DNA of 64,000 nucleotides from Burkholderia ubonensis subsp. mesacidophila (GCF_002097715.1 NZ_CP020739.1:496001-560000), one strand, 5' to 3'; counted from the stretch's first letter, positions 52,758 to 61,796 are shown. The notes: generated from the sequence alone by a model not told the origin. A program made the numbers and translations.

Positions 52758-53261
52758 TTACTGGACGTGGAACTTCGGCGACGTCGTCAACGTGCCGTTC
52801 ACCTTGCAATCCGGCGTCAGCACCGCGTTGTTGAACGTCAGCGACGAGTTCGGATCGCTCCACGCCAGCACGACCTTGCTCGGGCCGCAGGTGCCGAGCA
52901 GCGTCACGTTGACCTTCGCGTTGTTCACCGACAGCTGCGTCGCGCTGTCCGCCTGCCCCGTCCACGGCGACGTGCTCGACGCGCTGCCCGAGATGAGCCC
53001 GCACGTGCCGCCGCCCGTGAACTGCGTCGACGTGATCGTCACGATGCCGGACGACGTGATCGTGCCGTTGAACGTCGCGGTGCAGTTCGCGTTGATCCCT
53101 CCCTTGCTGAGGCCCGTGATGCCCGATGCGGAGAACGGTTCGCCGTTGGGATTCATCGGCTGGCCGTCCGCGCGCGTGACGGTAACGGCGAACGCGGGCG
53201 CGGCGAGCGCGGATGACAATGCAAGCGCAGCAACTGCAGAGACGACTTTGCGAATCTTCAT
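52758..53261 (-). CDS. PraB-like secreted protein, copy 3
   Basis: A 167-residue paralogue, closest to copy 2 (both share CTATFNGTITSSGIVTITST). The signal peptide is unchanged. The C-terminus reads SSLTFNNAVLTPDCKVNGTL. It is the promoter-proximal copy, directly downstream of the OmpW gene on the same strand (113-bp gap). The gap to copy 2 is longer (about 200 bp) than that between copies 2 and 1. The open frame extends upstream, but only this ATG gives the signal peptide. Confidence 0.72.
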   Translation of the reverse strand: MKIRKVVSAVAALALSSALAAPAFAVTVTRADGQPMNPNGEPFSASGITGLSKGGINANCTATFNGTITSSGIVTITSTQFTGGGTCGLISGSASSTSPWTGQADSATQLSVNNAKVNVTLLGTCGPSKVVLAWSDPNSSLTFNNAVLTPDCKVNGTLTTSPKFHVQ

Positions 53262-53374
53262 GGTACTGGCCTCACTTGACGAATGGCGGCAAGCCGCCGA
53301 ACTTGCGGCGCGCGGACCGGGCCGGTCCTTGCGCCGCGGGAATCCGGCACGGCGCCCGGCGGGCGCCGGCCGGA

Positions 53375-54199
53375 TCAGAACTTGTAAGAGATGCCGACGA
53401 ACGTGATCAGCGGGTCCGCGCTCACCTTCGAGCGCGAAGTCGCGAGTATCGAGCCGTCGGCCGCCTTGATGGTCGTCGTCGCATAGGTCTTGAGCGGCAT
53501 GTACGACAGCGTCGCGGTCAGCCCCAGGTGCTTGGTGAGCGCGTAGCTCGCGCCGATGTTGTAGATCGGCGTGAACGACGACGACGACTTCGCCTCGACC
53601 GAGGTCGGCCCCGGCTTGCCCGCGCCCGCGGCAAGCACGCTGCCGAGGTTCTCGTTCACGTCGCGCACGAAGTTGCCGTTCAGCTGGATGTTCGTGAACC
53701 AGCTGTACGAGACGCCGACCCCGACGAACGGCCGGAAGCGTGCGGTCGGCTTGTTGAAGTAGTACTGCAGGATCACGGCCGGGCTCCATTGCCGCGCGTT
53801 CTTCACGGCCGGCTGGTTCGCGGCGGCGCCGAGATTGACGTTGCCGAGCGAGCCGCTCGGGCCGAACGGCCGGATCTCGCCGTGCCCCGTCAGCTTGAAC
53901 TCCGGCGGAACGCCGAGCACCGACGTGACCGCGATGTGGTCGGTGAAGAAATGCGTGAGCGTCAGGCCGACCGTGTCCGCGTTGTTGACGGTGAGGCTCG
54001 TGCCCGGCGACGTGAACGCGCTCGGCAGCCGCAGCGGCCCGTTCATCGGCGAATCCACGACGTGGGTGGTCAGCGGGCCGCCCGAGCCTTGCGGCATCAC
54101 GTGCAGCCAGCCGAGCGTCGCGACGTTGTCGCCCGCCTGCTGCGCAAACGCGAGCAATGGCGCCGTCGCGGCAACGCCGGCGGCAAACAGCTTCTTCAT
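53375..54199 (-). CDS. OmpW family outer-membrane protein
   Basis: A 274-residue outer-membrane beta-barrel with a signal peptide (residues 1-19, cleavage after LLAFA). OmpW markers are the NNADTVGLTLTHFFTDHIAV strand, LQYYFNKPTARFRPFVGVG and the terminal VGISYKF ending in phenylalanine, the usual barrel signature. OmpW proteins form small eight-stranded channels for hydrophobic compounds. A strong GAGGAG precedes the ATG. It is followed on the same strand by the three PraB-like genes, which may be exported alongside it. Confidence 0.9.
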   Translation of the reverse strand: MKKLFAAGVAATAPLLAFAQQAGDNVATLGWLHVMPQGSGGPLTTHVVDSPMNGPLRLPSAFTSPGTSLTVNNADTVGLTLTHFFTDHIAVTSVLGVPPEFKLTGHGEIRPFGPSGSLGNVNLGAAANQPAVKNARQWSPAVILQYYFNKPTARFRPFVGVGVSYSWFTNIQLNGNFVRDVNENLGSVLAAGAGKPGPTSVEAKSSSSFTPIYNIGASYALTKHLGLTATLSYMPLKTYATTTIKAADGSILATSRSKVSADPLITFVGISYKF

Positions 54200-54230
54200 G
54201 AGATCTCCTCGCACGTTGCGTCTGCCGGCG

Positions 54231-55484
54231 TCACTGCACGAATGCGCCGATCGTGAAATACGGGTTGCCCGCGGCGCTCGTGTCGAGGAAGCCGAACACG
54301 CCGCCCGTGAACACGAACTTGCCGGTCGGCGGCCCCGACGCCGCATCCGCATGCACCGTCGTGACCACCCCCGGCACCTGCTGCGTGTAGTCGAGATTCA
54401 GCGCGCGCGTGAGCGCCGCCTGCGACGCGTTGAACGGATCGAGCAGCGTCGCCTGCGCGCCGACGAGCGCGGTCGCCCGATAGTCGAGCCGGCTGTCGAC
54501 GCCGGTGTACTCGCCGTTCTGCGAGCCCAGGACGATCGCGCTGCGCGGGCCCAGGATCGAAATGCCCGATTCGTCGTCGGCGGACGGCGCGCCCTGCGTC
54601 AGGTCCGCGTTCGCCGCGCCCGTGCGGATCAGGATCGGCACGAGCTGGTTGCGCAGCTTGCCGACGATCAGGTTCGCGCGCCCCGCCTTCGCCGGATCCA
54701 CGGCGGCCAGCGTCGCCGGAACCTGCGGCAGGTAGTTGGCCGACTGGAAGGCCGGCACGTCCGCGCGCAGCGTGAAGTTCTGGTTGACCGCGGCGGACGA
54801 CGCGAGCGGCGCGCCGTCGTTCTTCACGCCGAGGTTGTCGGTCTCGACGTAGCTGCCGTCGGCGTGGATCGTCACCGACTGGTCGATCGCGACCTGCGTG
54901 AAGTTCTGCGACGGCACCTGGTGATAGCCGAGCTGGTTGTACGTGCCCGCGATCTTCGACAGGTCCGTCTCGACCTGCGCGAAGCTGATGAACGGGTAGG
55001 TCGGGAACGTCGTCTTCGGAATCCGGCCGACGCCGATCACGCCGTCGAACTGGATCGTCGCGCCCGGAATCGCGCCGCCCAGCACGCCCTCGCCGAGGAA
55101 CATGCGCGCCGGCCGCGCGGGATCGAGGCTCGCGTTGTTCAGGCGGAACGTGCACTGGTTCAGCTTCTGCGTCGGCAGCCCGGTCTCGTCGGACAGCGTG
55201 CCGGTCATCACGTTGTACGGCGCGACGGCGCGCGTCGGCTGCACGGTGCCCGTCGTCGCCGGCACCGGCGACGCGAGATAGGTGATCTGGTAGGTCATCT
55301 TCACCGTGTCGAGCTGCACCTTCACGAGCTCGCCGGAACCGGAGCCGCCGATGAACGCGGTGTTGTAGTCGATCTGCTGCGGGCACAGGCGCACGACCGG
55401 CGCCGGCGGCGGGTCGCCGTCGCCGCCGCATGCCGCGAGCACCGGCGCGCATGCGGCGGCCGCCATCCAATGGGAGATTTTCAT
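54231..55484 (-). CDS. DUF2957 lipoprotein, copy 1
   Basis: A 417-residue lipoprotein with lipobox L-A-A-C19. The mature part is beta-rich: QQIDYNTAFIGGSGSGELVK, then MFLGEGVLGGAIPGATIQFD and FPTYPFISFAQVETDLSKIA. It ends NPYFTIGAFVQ, the same ending as its 530-residue neighbour (NPFFTVGAFVQ). I identify it as DUF2957 from recollection of the family; function unknown. It lies between the larger paralogue and OmpW, all on the minus strand, suggesting a shared envelope operon. Confidence 0.7.
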   Translation of the reverse strand: MKISHWMAAAACAPVLAACGGDGDPPPAPVVRLCPQQIDYNTAFIGGSGSGELVKVQLDTVKMTYQITYLASPVPATTGTVQPTRAVAPYNVMTGTLSDETGLPTQKLNQCTFRLNNASLDPARPARMFLGEGVLGGAIPGATIQFDGVIGVGRIPKTTFPTYPFISFAQVETDLSKIAGTYNQLGYHQVPSQNFTQVAIDQSVTIHADGSYVETDNLGVKNDGAPLASSAAVNQNFTLRADVPAFQSANYLPQVPATLAAVDPAKAGRANLIVGKLRNQLVPILIRTGAANADLTQGAPSADDESGISILGPRSAIVLGSQNGEYTGVDSRLDYRATALVGAQATLLDPFNASQAALTRALNLDYTQQVPGVVTTVHADAASGPPTGKFVFTGGVFGFLDTSAAGNPYFTIGAFVQ

Positions 55485-55542
55485 AGGAATCCTGTTTATG
55501 TTGACGAAGGCGGCGGCCTGCGCCGCCTCGCCTGACGAACGA

Positions 55543-57135
55543 TTACTGGACGAACGCGCCGACCGTGAAGAACGGGTTGACCTGGCTGTCGTTCATGACC
55601 ATCGCGTAGACGTTGCCGATCTTCACCGCCCAGCCGGTATCGCCGTTGCGGATGATCGCGACGTTGCCGTCCGCGTTTCGCGCGTTGAAGTCGCGCGTCG
55701 CCGTCACCTTGATCTTGCCCGGCGTCGCCTGCGAATAGTCGAGCGCGAACTGGCCGGTCACCCCGGATGTCTGCGGATTGATGAACGCCGCCGTCGCGCC
55801 CTGGAACAGCGTCGACGTGTAGTTCGCGGCGATCGACGAGATGGCGGTGCCGTCCGAGCAGTTGCCGGCGGACGGTTCGAAGAACCCGGCGCTGTAGGCG
55901 CCCGGCAGGTTCGGGTGCGGCTGCGAGCTGTCGAATGCGGGGCCGCTCTGCGCGGGTCCGCCCGTCGCGCCGTTGTTGGTGACGACGCCGCATGCGGACG
56001 CGCTCGTCGCGCCGATGAAGCCGCCCTGCATCGCGTTCGCCGGCAACGCGGTCGCGGGCGCCAGCACCGAGATGCCGACCTCGGGGTCCGCGACCGAGCC
56101 GAACGGATTGCCGGGCGCCGCAAACGCGTAGCCGACGCGGATCACGACCGGCACGCGCACGCCGTTCAGCTTGCCGACGATCATGATGCCCTTCGCCTGC
56201 GTCGGCGTGAACGCCACGGTCGGCTGCGTCTGCCCGGCGCCCGGGTACGCGCCCCCCGCCGAGCGGCTGACGAACACGTTGTCGGGCGAGCCGTCCGCAT
56301 TCGTGCGCAGCGTCCACGGCGTGCCCGTCGTCTGGCACGAGTAGTCGCTGCCGGCCGTGATCGTGCACGAGCCGTCCGCGTTCAGCGTCTGGTTCCAGTT
56401 CACGACGTCCGGCTGCCAGCCTTGCGGCTGCGTGCTCTGGAACGTGGTGCCGGACGGCTGCAGGTGGATGCCGAGCTCGTTGTAGTTGCCGGCGACCTTC
56501 GAGAAGTCGGTTTCGGTCTCAATGAAGCCGATGAACGGATAGAAGTCGAACGAGCGCGACGGCACGACGCCGATCGTCACGCCCGGGATCAGCTCGATGC
56601 CGGCGAACGCGATCGTCGCGCCGGGAATGCCGCCGCCCACGACGCCGTTGCCGACGAACAGCATCGGCGGATCGGTGCGATTGATCGTCACCGCATACGC
56701 GCCGTCGCTCGTCGCGCCGCTGTCGAGCACGAACGCGCAGCGGTTCTGCTCGGCCGTCGGCAGGTTGGTCGGACGGTGGAACGCGCCGCTGATCGTGAGG
56801 CCCGCGCGCGTCGAGTTGATCTGCCCGGCCGACGTCGGCACCGACGATTCGATGAACTGCATCTGATAGGTCTGCTTGGTCGTGTCGAAGCGCACCTTCA
56901 CGTATTCGCCGCTGCCCGCGCCGCCGGTGTAGGTCGTCGTGTAGTCGAGCGCGTCCGGACAGAGCTTCGCGACGACGGGCGGCTGCGTCGCGGGCCCGCT
57001 CGGCGGGCAGGTGCTGCCCGAGCATTGCGAAACGTTGATCGGCGCCGGATCGTCGCCGCCACCGCAACCGGCGATGAACGGCGCGGCCAGCATCGCGCAG
57101 GACAACAAGGCAGACAGCCCAGGCTTGAAACGCAT
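55543..57135 (-). CDS. DUF2957 lipoprotein, copy 2 (long form)
   Basis: A 530-residue lipoprotein with lipobox I-A-G-C24. It shares the overall plan of the 417-residue neighbour: CPDALDYTTTYTGGAGSGEY, MLFVGNGVVGGGIPGATIAF, YPFIGFIETETDFSKVAGNY and the ending NPFFTVGAFVQ. An additional segment (about residues 210-400) contains cysteine pairs (SCTITAGSDYSCQTTG). It is the first gene of the envelope block and starts behind AGGAGGGG. Function is unknown. Confidence 0.7.
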   Translation of the reverse strand: MRFKPGLSALLSCAMLAAPFIAGCGGGDDPAPINVSQCSGSTCPPSGPATQPPVVAKLCPDALDYTTTYTGGAGSGEYVKVRFDTTKQTYQMQFIESSVPTSAGQINSTRAGLTISGAFHRPTNLPTAEQNRCAFVLDSGATSDGAYAVTINRTDPPMLFVGNGVVGGGIPGATIAFAGIELIPGVTIGVVPSRSFDFYPFIGFIETETDFSKVAGNYNELGIHLQPSGTTFQSTQPQGWQPDVVNWNQTLNADGSCTITAGSDYSCQTTGTPWTLRTNADGSPDNVFVSRSAGGAYPGAGQTQPTVAFTPTQAKGIMIVGKLNGVRVPVVIRVGYAFAAPGNPFGSVADPEVGISVLAPATALPANAMQGGFIGATSASACGVVTNNGATGGPAQSGPAFDSSQPHPNLPGAYSAGFFEPSAGNCSDGTAISSIAANYTSTLFQGATAAFINPQTSGVTGQFALDYSQATPGKIKVTATRDFNARNADGNVAIIRNGDTGWAVKIGNVYAMVMNDSQVNPFFTVGAFVQ

Positions 57136-57985
57136 CAGCCCCTCCTAATGATGAATGTGTGTCTCGTCGGCGCGGGCTCGTCGGCCCGTCGCCATTGATG
57201 CCGGCCGCCGTCGACCGAGCGACGTGTCGGCGACTGCCGGATGGCGCCCCGGCCGCCAAGGGCCGTGAGCGTGCATGCGCGGCCCTCGCGCGCCGGTCAT
57301 GCGGCGGCGCGCGAGAGCGGAAATCGTGGCGGTGGAATGCGCCGGCTAGAAACCGGTTGCGCGGGATGGCGGTGCGTTGCGTGCGCGGCCCTGTCGGGCG
57401 GTCCGCGCGGAATGGTGTTGCGTCGTCTGCCCCCAGCCTCGGTGTCTCATCTCGGTCTCCGTTGGTTCGCGGCGCTCGTGACGGCGCCGCGTTATTTGCG
57501 TGAAACTATGATCCGACGAATGCGGCATGTAAATTGATACCGAATTCCAAACATTGCATCACACGAGAGGCTACCGGCACAAAGGGCGTTCACGATTTTT
57601 CAAACAGCATACAGATGTGTATCGAACCGTCGGCAGAGGTGCATTTCCGCTATGAAGGATAATGCGGCGCTCGAACGCGCCCGCCGTTCTCCGTCGCACG
57701 ACTTTGCATGTGATGGCAATTTCGAACACAGTCCGCCGGACTGTGCACACGAACGGTTTTTCGGTCGAAACCGCGCTGAGCCACGAAAAACCGTTCGATC
57801 GCATGGTTTTTTCGAATTTTGAAGCAGATCTCATCAAAACTCGCCGATCGAACAGTTTTGGCTTGATTTTCGCGGCTTGGATGCAATACTGTGTGATCGT
57901 ACAGTTTCTTATTTTGCCGCGACGAAACGCACCGGCGCCGCGCCAACTGCCCGGCCCGCCGTTTCCATCGCTGGAGTCCGTCGAC
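57136..57985. promoter_or_regulatory. 850-bp intergenic region with repeated symmetric sites before hipBA
   Basis: The first half (to about 57480) is GC-rich and non-coding between divergent genes. The second half is AT-richer and carries several perfect inverted repeats: CACAGTCC with GGACTGTG (57727-57745), 14-bp arms at 57750-57763 and 57784-57797, and GTTCGATCG at 57793 with CGATCGAAC at 57845. A plausible promoter is TTGATT (57864-57869) and AATACT (57885-57890) with a 15-base spacer, overlapped by ACTGT-N8-ACAGT (57888-57905). These fit autoregulation by the HipB-like protein. Confidence 0.6.
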
Positions 57986-58549
57986 ATGCGTTACACGATC
58001 GAACAAGCGTCCGACCTCGGCGGCGTGATCCGCGCCGCCCGGAAAGTGCAGAACCTGCGCCAGGACGATGCCGCCGGCAGCGTCGGCGTCAGCGAGTCGT
58101 TCATGGTCAAGGCCGAGCGCGGGGCGGACACCGTCCAGTGGGGCAAGGTGTTCCAGATCCTGCAGGGGCTCGGCGTGCGGGTCGTCGTCGACATTCCCGA
58201 CGCGAACGACGAACTCCTCCGCAACCAGTCGGCCAAGGCGAGCCATCGCGCGAGCATCAGGGAACGCCGCGCCGCCGAGCAACTGTTGCTGCGCACCGAT
58301 GCCGCTTCACCGGCCGAATCGGCCGACGCGGCGCGCCTGCTGAAAGCCGCCAGACTGCTCGTCGCCGACGCCGACGCGGAAACGGCGGCGGAATCCGCCG
58401 CCACGCCCCCGCGCGCGAGGCGTGGATCGCAACCGTCCGGCCCGAGCGCCGCGTCCCGCGCGCTGGACGTCGCCCGCCGCGTGCTGGCCGACGCGCACGC
58501 GCCCCGCCCGCCGCGCGGCAACCCCGCCGAACCAGGAGACGCGGAATGA
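57986..58549 (+). CDS. hipB: HipB-like XRE antitoxin with long C-terminal extension
   Basis: A 187-residue protein. Residues about 8-75 form an XRE helix-turn-helix of HipB type (LGGVIRAARKVQNLRQDDAA, then SVGVSESFMVKAERG and KVFQILQGLGVRVVVDIP). HipB proteins are normally under 100 residues; here about 100 extra residues rich in alanine, serine and arginine follow, which may contact the HipA partner or be disordered. It is predicted to repress its own promoter and neutralise HipA. The stop overlaps the hipA start (ATGA). The ATG giving MRYTIEQ was chosen; the open frame upstream lacks domain content. Confidence 0.8.
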   Translation: MRYTIEQASDLGGVIRAARKVQNLRQDDAAGSVGVSESFMVKAERGADTVQWGKVFQILQGLGVRVVVDIPDANDELLRNQSAKASHRASIRERRAAEQLLLRTDAASPAESADAARLLKAARLLVADADAETAAESAATPPRARRGSQPSGPSAASRALDVARRVLADAHAPRPPRGNPAEPGDAE

Positions 58550-59868
58550 CGGGGCGCACACTCGTCGCGTCGATCGACGGCCAGCGCATCGGCACGCTGC
58601 ACGAGCACCAGAACCTGTGGGCGTTCGAGTACGCGCGGTCGTGGCTCGACCATCCCGCCCGCTTCGCGCTGAGCCCTCACCTGCCGCTGCAGGCGGACGT
58701 GCTGCGCGACGGCGCGACCACGCGCCCGGTGCAGTGGTATTTCGACAACCTGCTGCCCGAGGAAACCGTGCGCGCGCTGCTCGCGAGCGATGCGGGACTG
58801 CCCGACATCGCCGACGCATTTGCATTGCTCGCGCACTACGGCCGCGAATCGGCCGGCTCGGTGACGCTGCGCGCGCCCGACGATCGCGCGGACCCTGACA
58901 CGCGCCTGCGGCCGCTCGGCGACGCGGAACTCGACGCGCGCATCCGCGCGCTGCCGACGGTCCCGCTCACGCATGACGCGCCGAAGAAGATGTCGCTCGC
59001 AGGCGCGCAGCACAAGCTCCCGGTCGTGCTGCGCGACGGGCAGCTGTTCGAGCCGAGCGGCCAGGCGGTCTCGACCCACATCCTGAAGCCGAATCACCCG
59101 CACGCGCACGACTACCCGCATTCGGTCGTCAACGAATGGTTCGTGATGACGCTCGCGCGCCGCGTCGGCCTCGACGTGCCCGACATCGAGCGCCGCTACG
59201 TGCCGGCGCCCGTGTACGTGATCAGCCGCTTCGATCGCGACGTGACGGAAGACGCAGTCGAACGGCGTCACGCGATCGACGGCTGCCAGGTGCTCAACCT
59301 GGCCGCGACGATGAAGTACAGCGGCTGGTCGCTCGACGCGCTCGCGGCGCTGGCGAACGCATGCCGCGCGCCCGCACCCGCGCGGCTGCGCATCTTCCGC
59401 TGGCTCGTGTTCTGCATCGTGGTCGGCAACGGCGATTCGCACCTGAAGAACCTGAGCTTCCTCGTCGCCGACAGCGGCCTGGCGCTGTCGCCGCACTACG
59501 ACCTGCTGTGCGACGGCGTGTACGAAACCGCGACCTACAGCCCGAAAAGCCGCTGGCCGGATCTCGCCGAATTCACGCGGCCGGTGGCCGGCGTGCGGCG
59601 CTACGCGGACTTCACGCGCGACGTGCTCGAGCAGGCCGGCGCCGCGCTCGGGCTGACGCGCGCGACCGCGCTGCGCCACGTCGATGAATTGCTGCAGCGC
59701 ATTCCCGCCGAGGCCGATGCGCTGCTGCGCGAAGTCGGCCGGGACAACGACGCGATGATCGCGGCGCGTCCCGAACTGACGGCGACGCTCGGCGGCGAAG
59801 TCCACCTGTTGCGCGCGATCCGCCATATCGTCATCCACGAGATGGTCGCGCGGTTGCGGGCCCGCTGA
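58546..59868 (+). CDS. hipA: HipA-like serine/threonine kinase toxin
   Basis: A 440-residue HipA-type kinase. The N-terminal domain is seen in WFDNLLPE-like (here WYFDNLLPEETVRALL) and the S-L-A-G-A-Q-H-K loop near 148 (phosphate-binding P-loop). The catalytic loop GNGDSHLKNLS near 294 holds the Asp and Asn. PHYDLL near 315 holds the metal-binding Asp. In E. coli HipA phosphorylates glutamyl-tRNA synthetase and causes persistence. All key residues are present, so the kinase is probably active. It is translationally coupled to the HipB-like antitoxin. Confidence 0.88.
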   Translation: MTGRTLVASIDGQRIGTLHEHQNLWAFEYARSWLDHPARFALSPHLPLQADVLRDGATTRPVQWYFDNLLPEETVRALLASDAGLPDIADAFALLAHYGRESAGSVTLRAPDDRADPDTRLRPLGDAELDARIRALPTVPLTHDAPKKMSLAGAQHKLPVVLRDGQLFEPSGQAVSTHILKPNHPHAHDYPHSVVNEWFVMTLARRVGLDVPDIERRYVPAPVYVISRFDRDVTEDAVERRHAIDGCQVLNLAATMKYSGWSLDALAALANACRAPAPARLRIFRWLVFCIVVGNGDSHLKNLSFLVADSGLALSPHYDLLCDGVYETATYSPKSRWPDLAEFTRPVAGVRRYADFTRDVLEQAGAALGLTRATALRHVDELLQRIPAEADALLREVGRDNDAMIAARPELTATLGGEVHLLRAIRHIVIHEMVARLRAR

Positions 59869-59951
59869 CGCACGTCACCGCCCGAACCGACGCACGGACC
59901 AATTGGGGCCGTTGACGGCAACGCGACCATACAAACGTGCCGCCGTCGCGC

Positions 59952-60626
59952 TCAATCGGTTCCGTACCTGATCGATCTCGGACCGTACAGCAGCCCGTTC
60001 GGCGGCCCCGCGGACAACAGCCGCTTGCTGGTCAGCCCGGCCACGTCATGCGCCTCGTCCGTCAGCGAATGCGCGACCTGCTTGACGGCCGCCTGCACGA
60101 GTGCCCCGACGATCCCGAGTCCGTTGACGCTCATGTTGTTGCCGACCTCCTTGCCGGTCGCCCGGCCCTCTCCCTGCCACAACACGTCACCGGTCTTCAG
60201 GTCGACGAGCTTCGCCGACGCCGCCACGATCGTTGTGCTGTCCACCACTTGGTACACGGATCCGTACTGCGTGACCTTCGAATACAGCGCGGCATCCGCG
60301 CCGAAGATCTCGCGCAGCTTGACCGGCGACGCACCCTGGATCTCGGCGGCGTTGGCCAGGCCGTTCTGCTTGAACGTCTCGGCCATCACCGCCACCGGCA
60401 CCACGTAATAGCCGGCCTCGGCGAGCGGCAGCGTCATCTGCGACAGCATCCCGTAGGTCGCCGCGACGTCGTTGGTTTCGTTGACCGGCGGCAGCACGAG
60501 GATCGAACGCGGCTGGCTCTTCTTGAACGCCGTGTAGTCGGCGTGCTTCACCGGCTGCGCGCAGGCGCTCAGCAGCGCGACGATCGACAGCACGGACAGC
60601 AGCTTGAATGAAATGGTCTTGAACAT
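59952..60626 (-). CDS. DUF799 lipoprotein (GNA1162-like)
   Basis: A 224-residue lipoprotein with signal peptide and lipobox L-S-A-C22. The DUF799 family pattern is seen in RSILVLPPVNETNDVAATYG, then MLSQMTLPLAEAGYYVVPVA and VKLREIFGADAALYSKVTQY. It is the third gene of a conserved-looking set after a CsgG/HfaB and a DUF4810 lipoprotein. GNA1162 of Neisseria has a TolB-like fold. The set is thought to form an outer-membrane-linked complex, but its function is not known. Confidence 0.82.
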   Translation of the reverse strand: MFKTISFKLLSVLSIVALLSACAQPVKHADYTAFKKSQPRSILVLPPVNETNDVAATYGMLSQMTLPLAEAGYYVVPVAVMAETFKQNGLANAAEIQGASPVKLREIFGADAALYSKVTQYGSVYQVVDSTTIVAASAKLVDLKTGDVLWQGEGRATGKEVGNNMSVNGLGIVGALVQAAVKQVAHSLTDEAHDVAGLTSKRLLSAGPPNGLLYGPRSIRYGTD

Positions 60627-60636
60627 GGCGTACGCG

Positions 60637-61008
60637 TCACTGTTGGGTGGTTTTCTGCGGAGCGGATTTCTTTTTCATCAGGAAATCCATGTAAGCGGAC
60701 GATTCCGGAAACAGCTGCTTCTCCGCCTGCAGTTCCTGTTCGGCCTGCTGTTCGCTGCCGACGCTCGCGTACAGCATCCCGAGATGCGCGTGGAAGCCCG
60801 GCGGCGGCGTGTTGCCCTTCGCCCGGATCTGCTGCAGCGCCTTTTCGAGCGCGTCGATCTGCTCCTGCGGCGACGTCTTGCCCTTGAAGTACTCGTACAC
60901 CTGCGGCTGGTAGCCGTTCCATTGATAGAGCGGCGGCGTGGTCGGCGCCGCGCAGCCCGCGAGCAGCAATGCGGCGGCCGTTGCCGGCAGCCAGATACCC
61001 CGTTTCAT
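60637..61008 (-). CDS. DUF4810 lipoprotein
   Basis: A 123-residue lipoprotein with lipobox L-A-G-C19. The rest matches DUF4810: PPLYQWNGYQPQVYEYFKGK, then QIDALEKALQQIRAKGNTPP and PGFHAHLGMLYASVGSEQQA, which resembles a TPR-like helical pair. I chose the second ATG (MKRGIWL) because AAGAAGAG then lies at good spacing; an ATG two codons upstream is also possible. It lies between the CsgG/HfaB gene and the DUF799 gene (10-base gap). Confidence 0.82.
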   Translation of the reverse strand: MKRGIWLPATAAALLLAGCAAPTTPPLYQWNGYQPQVYEYFKGKTSPQEQIDALEKALQQIRAKGNTPPPGFHAHLGMLYASVGSEQQAEQELQAEKQLFPESSAYMDFLMKKKSAPQKTTQQ

Positions 61009-61056
61009 GGTCATTTCTCTTCTTGTTGATGTGGTGAATCGGTGAAGCCGTGACGC

Positions 61057-61734
61057 TTACTTCGCCGGCTTCAGCGCGCCGGCGTCGACGTGGTCGACGA
61101 GATGGTTGACGGCCTCCTGGATCGCGAGGTCGAGCACCTTGCCGTTGAGCGTCGAGTCGTAGCTCGCGGTGCCGCCGAAGCCGATGATTTCGCGGTTGGA
61201 CAGGCTGAATTCGCCCGCGCCCTGGCTCGATGCGATCACTTCCGACGTCGTCGTGTCGACGATGTTCAGGTTGACCTTCGCGTACGCGACCTGCGTCTTG
61301 CCGTTGCCGAGGATGCCGAACAGCTGGTGATCGCCGACGTCCTTGCGGCCGAATTCGGTCACGTCGCCCGTCACCACGTAGTTCGCGCCCTTCACCGCCT
61401 GCGCCTTCTTCATGAAGCCGGCTTCCTGCTTGATCTCCTCGAGGTTCTCGCGATCGAGCACGTTGAAGCGGCGGCTCTGCTGCAGGCGCGTGACGAGGAT
61501 CGTCTTCGCCTGGCCGCCGAGGCGGTCGATGCCGTCCGAGAAGATGCCGCGCATATAGCTCGAACGGTTGTCGAACTTGCCGACCGCGATCGCGACCGGC
61601 TTGCCCGTGTACGGGCGCTGCGCGCTGCTGACGACCGGCACGTCGAGCGTGCGCGACGATTCGGTCGCGCAGCCGCCCAACCCCACCACGGCCGCGGCCA
61701 TGACAGCCGGGAAATATCGTTTATATCTCCACAC
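61057..61734 (-). CDS. CsgG/HfaB family lipoprotein
   Basis: A 225-residue lipoprotein with lipobox L-G-G-C22. CsgG/HfaB markers are KPVAIAVGKFDNRSSYMRGI, then TILVTRLQQSRRFNVLDREN and AQAVKGANYVVTGDVTEFG. It ends VVDHVDAGALKPAK-like (NHLVDHVDAGALKPAK). CsgG proteins form oligomeric outer-membrane pores; this short form, grouped with DUF4810 and DUF799 lipoproteins, is likely a related envelope complex and not a curli exporter. It starts at GTG behind GGGAGGA and follows the tpsB gene by 62 bases, so read-through is possible. Confidence 0.85.
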   Translation of the reverse strand: MWRYKRYFPAVMAAAVVGLGGCATESSRTLDVPVVSSAQRPYTGKPVAIAVGKFDNRSSYMRGIFSDGIDRLGGQAKTILVTRLQQSRRFNVLDRENLEEIKQEAGFMKKAQAVKGANYVVTGDVTEFGRKDVGDHQLFGILGNGKTQVAYAKVNLNIVDTTTSEVIASSQGAGEFSLSNREIIGFGGTASYDSTLNGKVLDLAIQEAVNHLVDHVDAGALKPAK

Positions 61735-61796
61735 TTCAAATCCTCCCTGACAAAAAATCCAAAAAAAGCCTTTGGGGTTTCAACGTCTTCAAACCA

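Noticed and set aside
57652..57822. 56-codon frame starting ATGAAGGATAATGCG upstream of hipB
   Set aside because: It runs through the inverted repeats of the hip leader, has no ribosome-binding site and shows no domain or coding bias.
61741..61796. Intrinsic terminator between tpsB and the CsgG-type gene
   Set aside because: A T-run is present on the minus strand (CTTTTTTT), but the stem before it (CCAAA with TTTGG) is too weak and overlaps the run.
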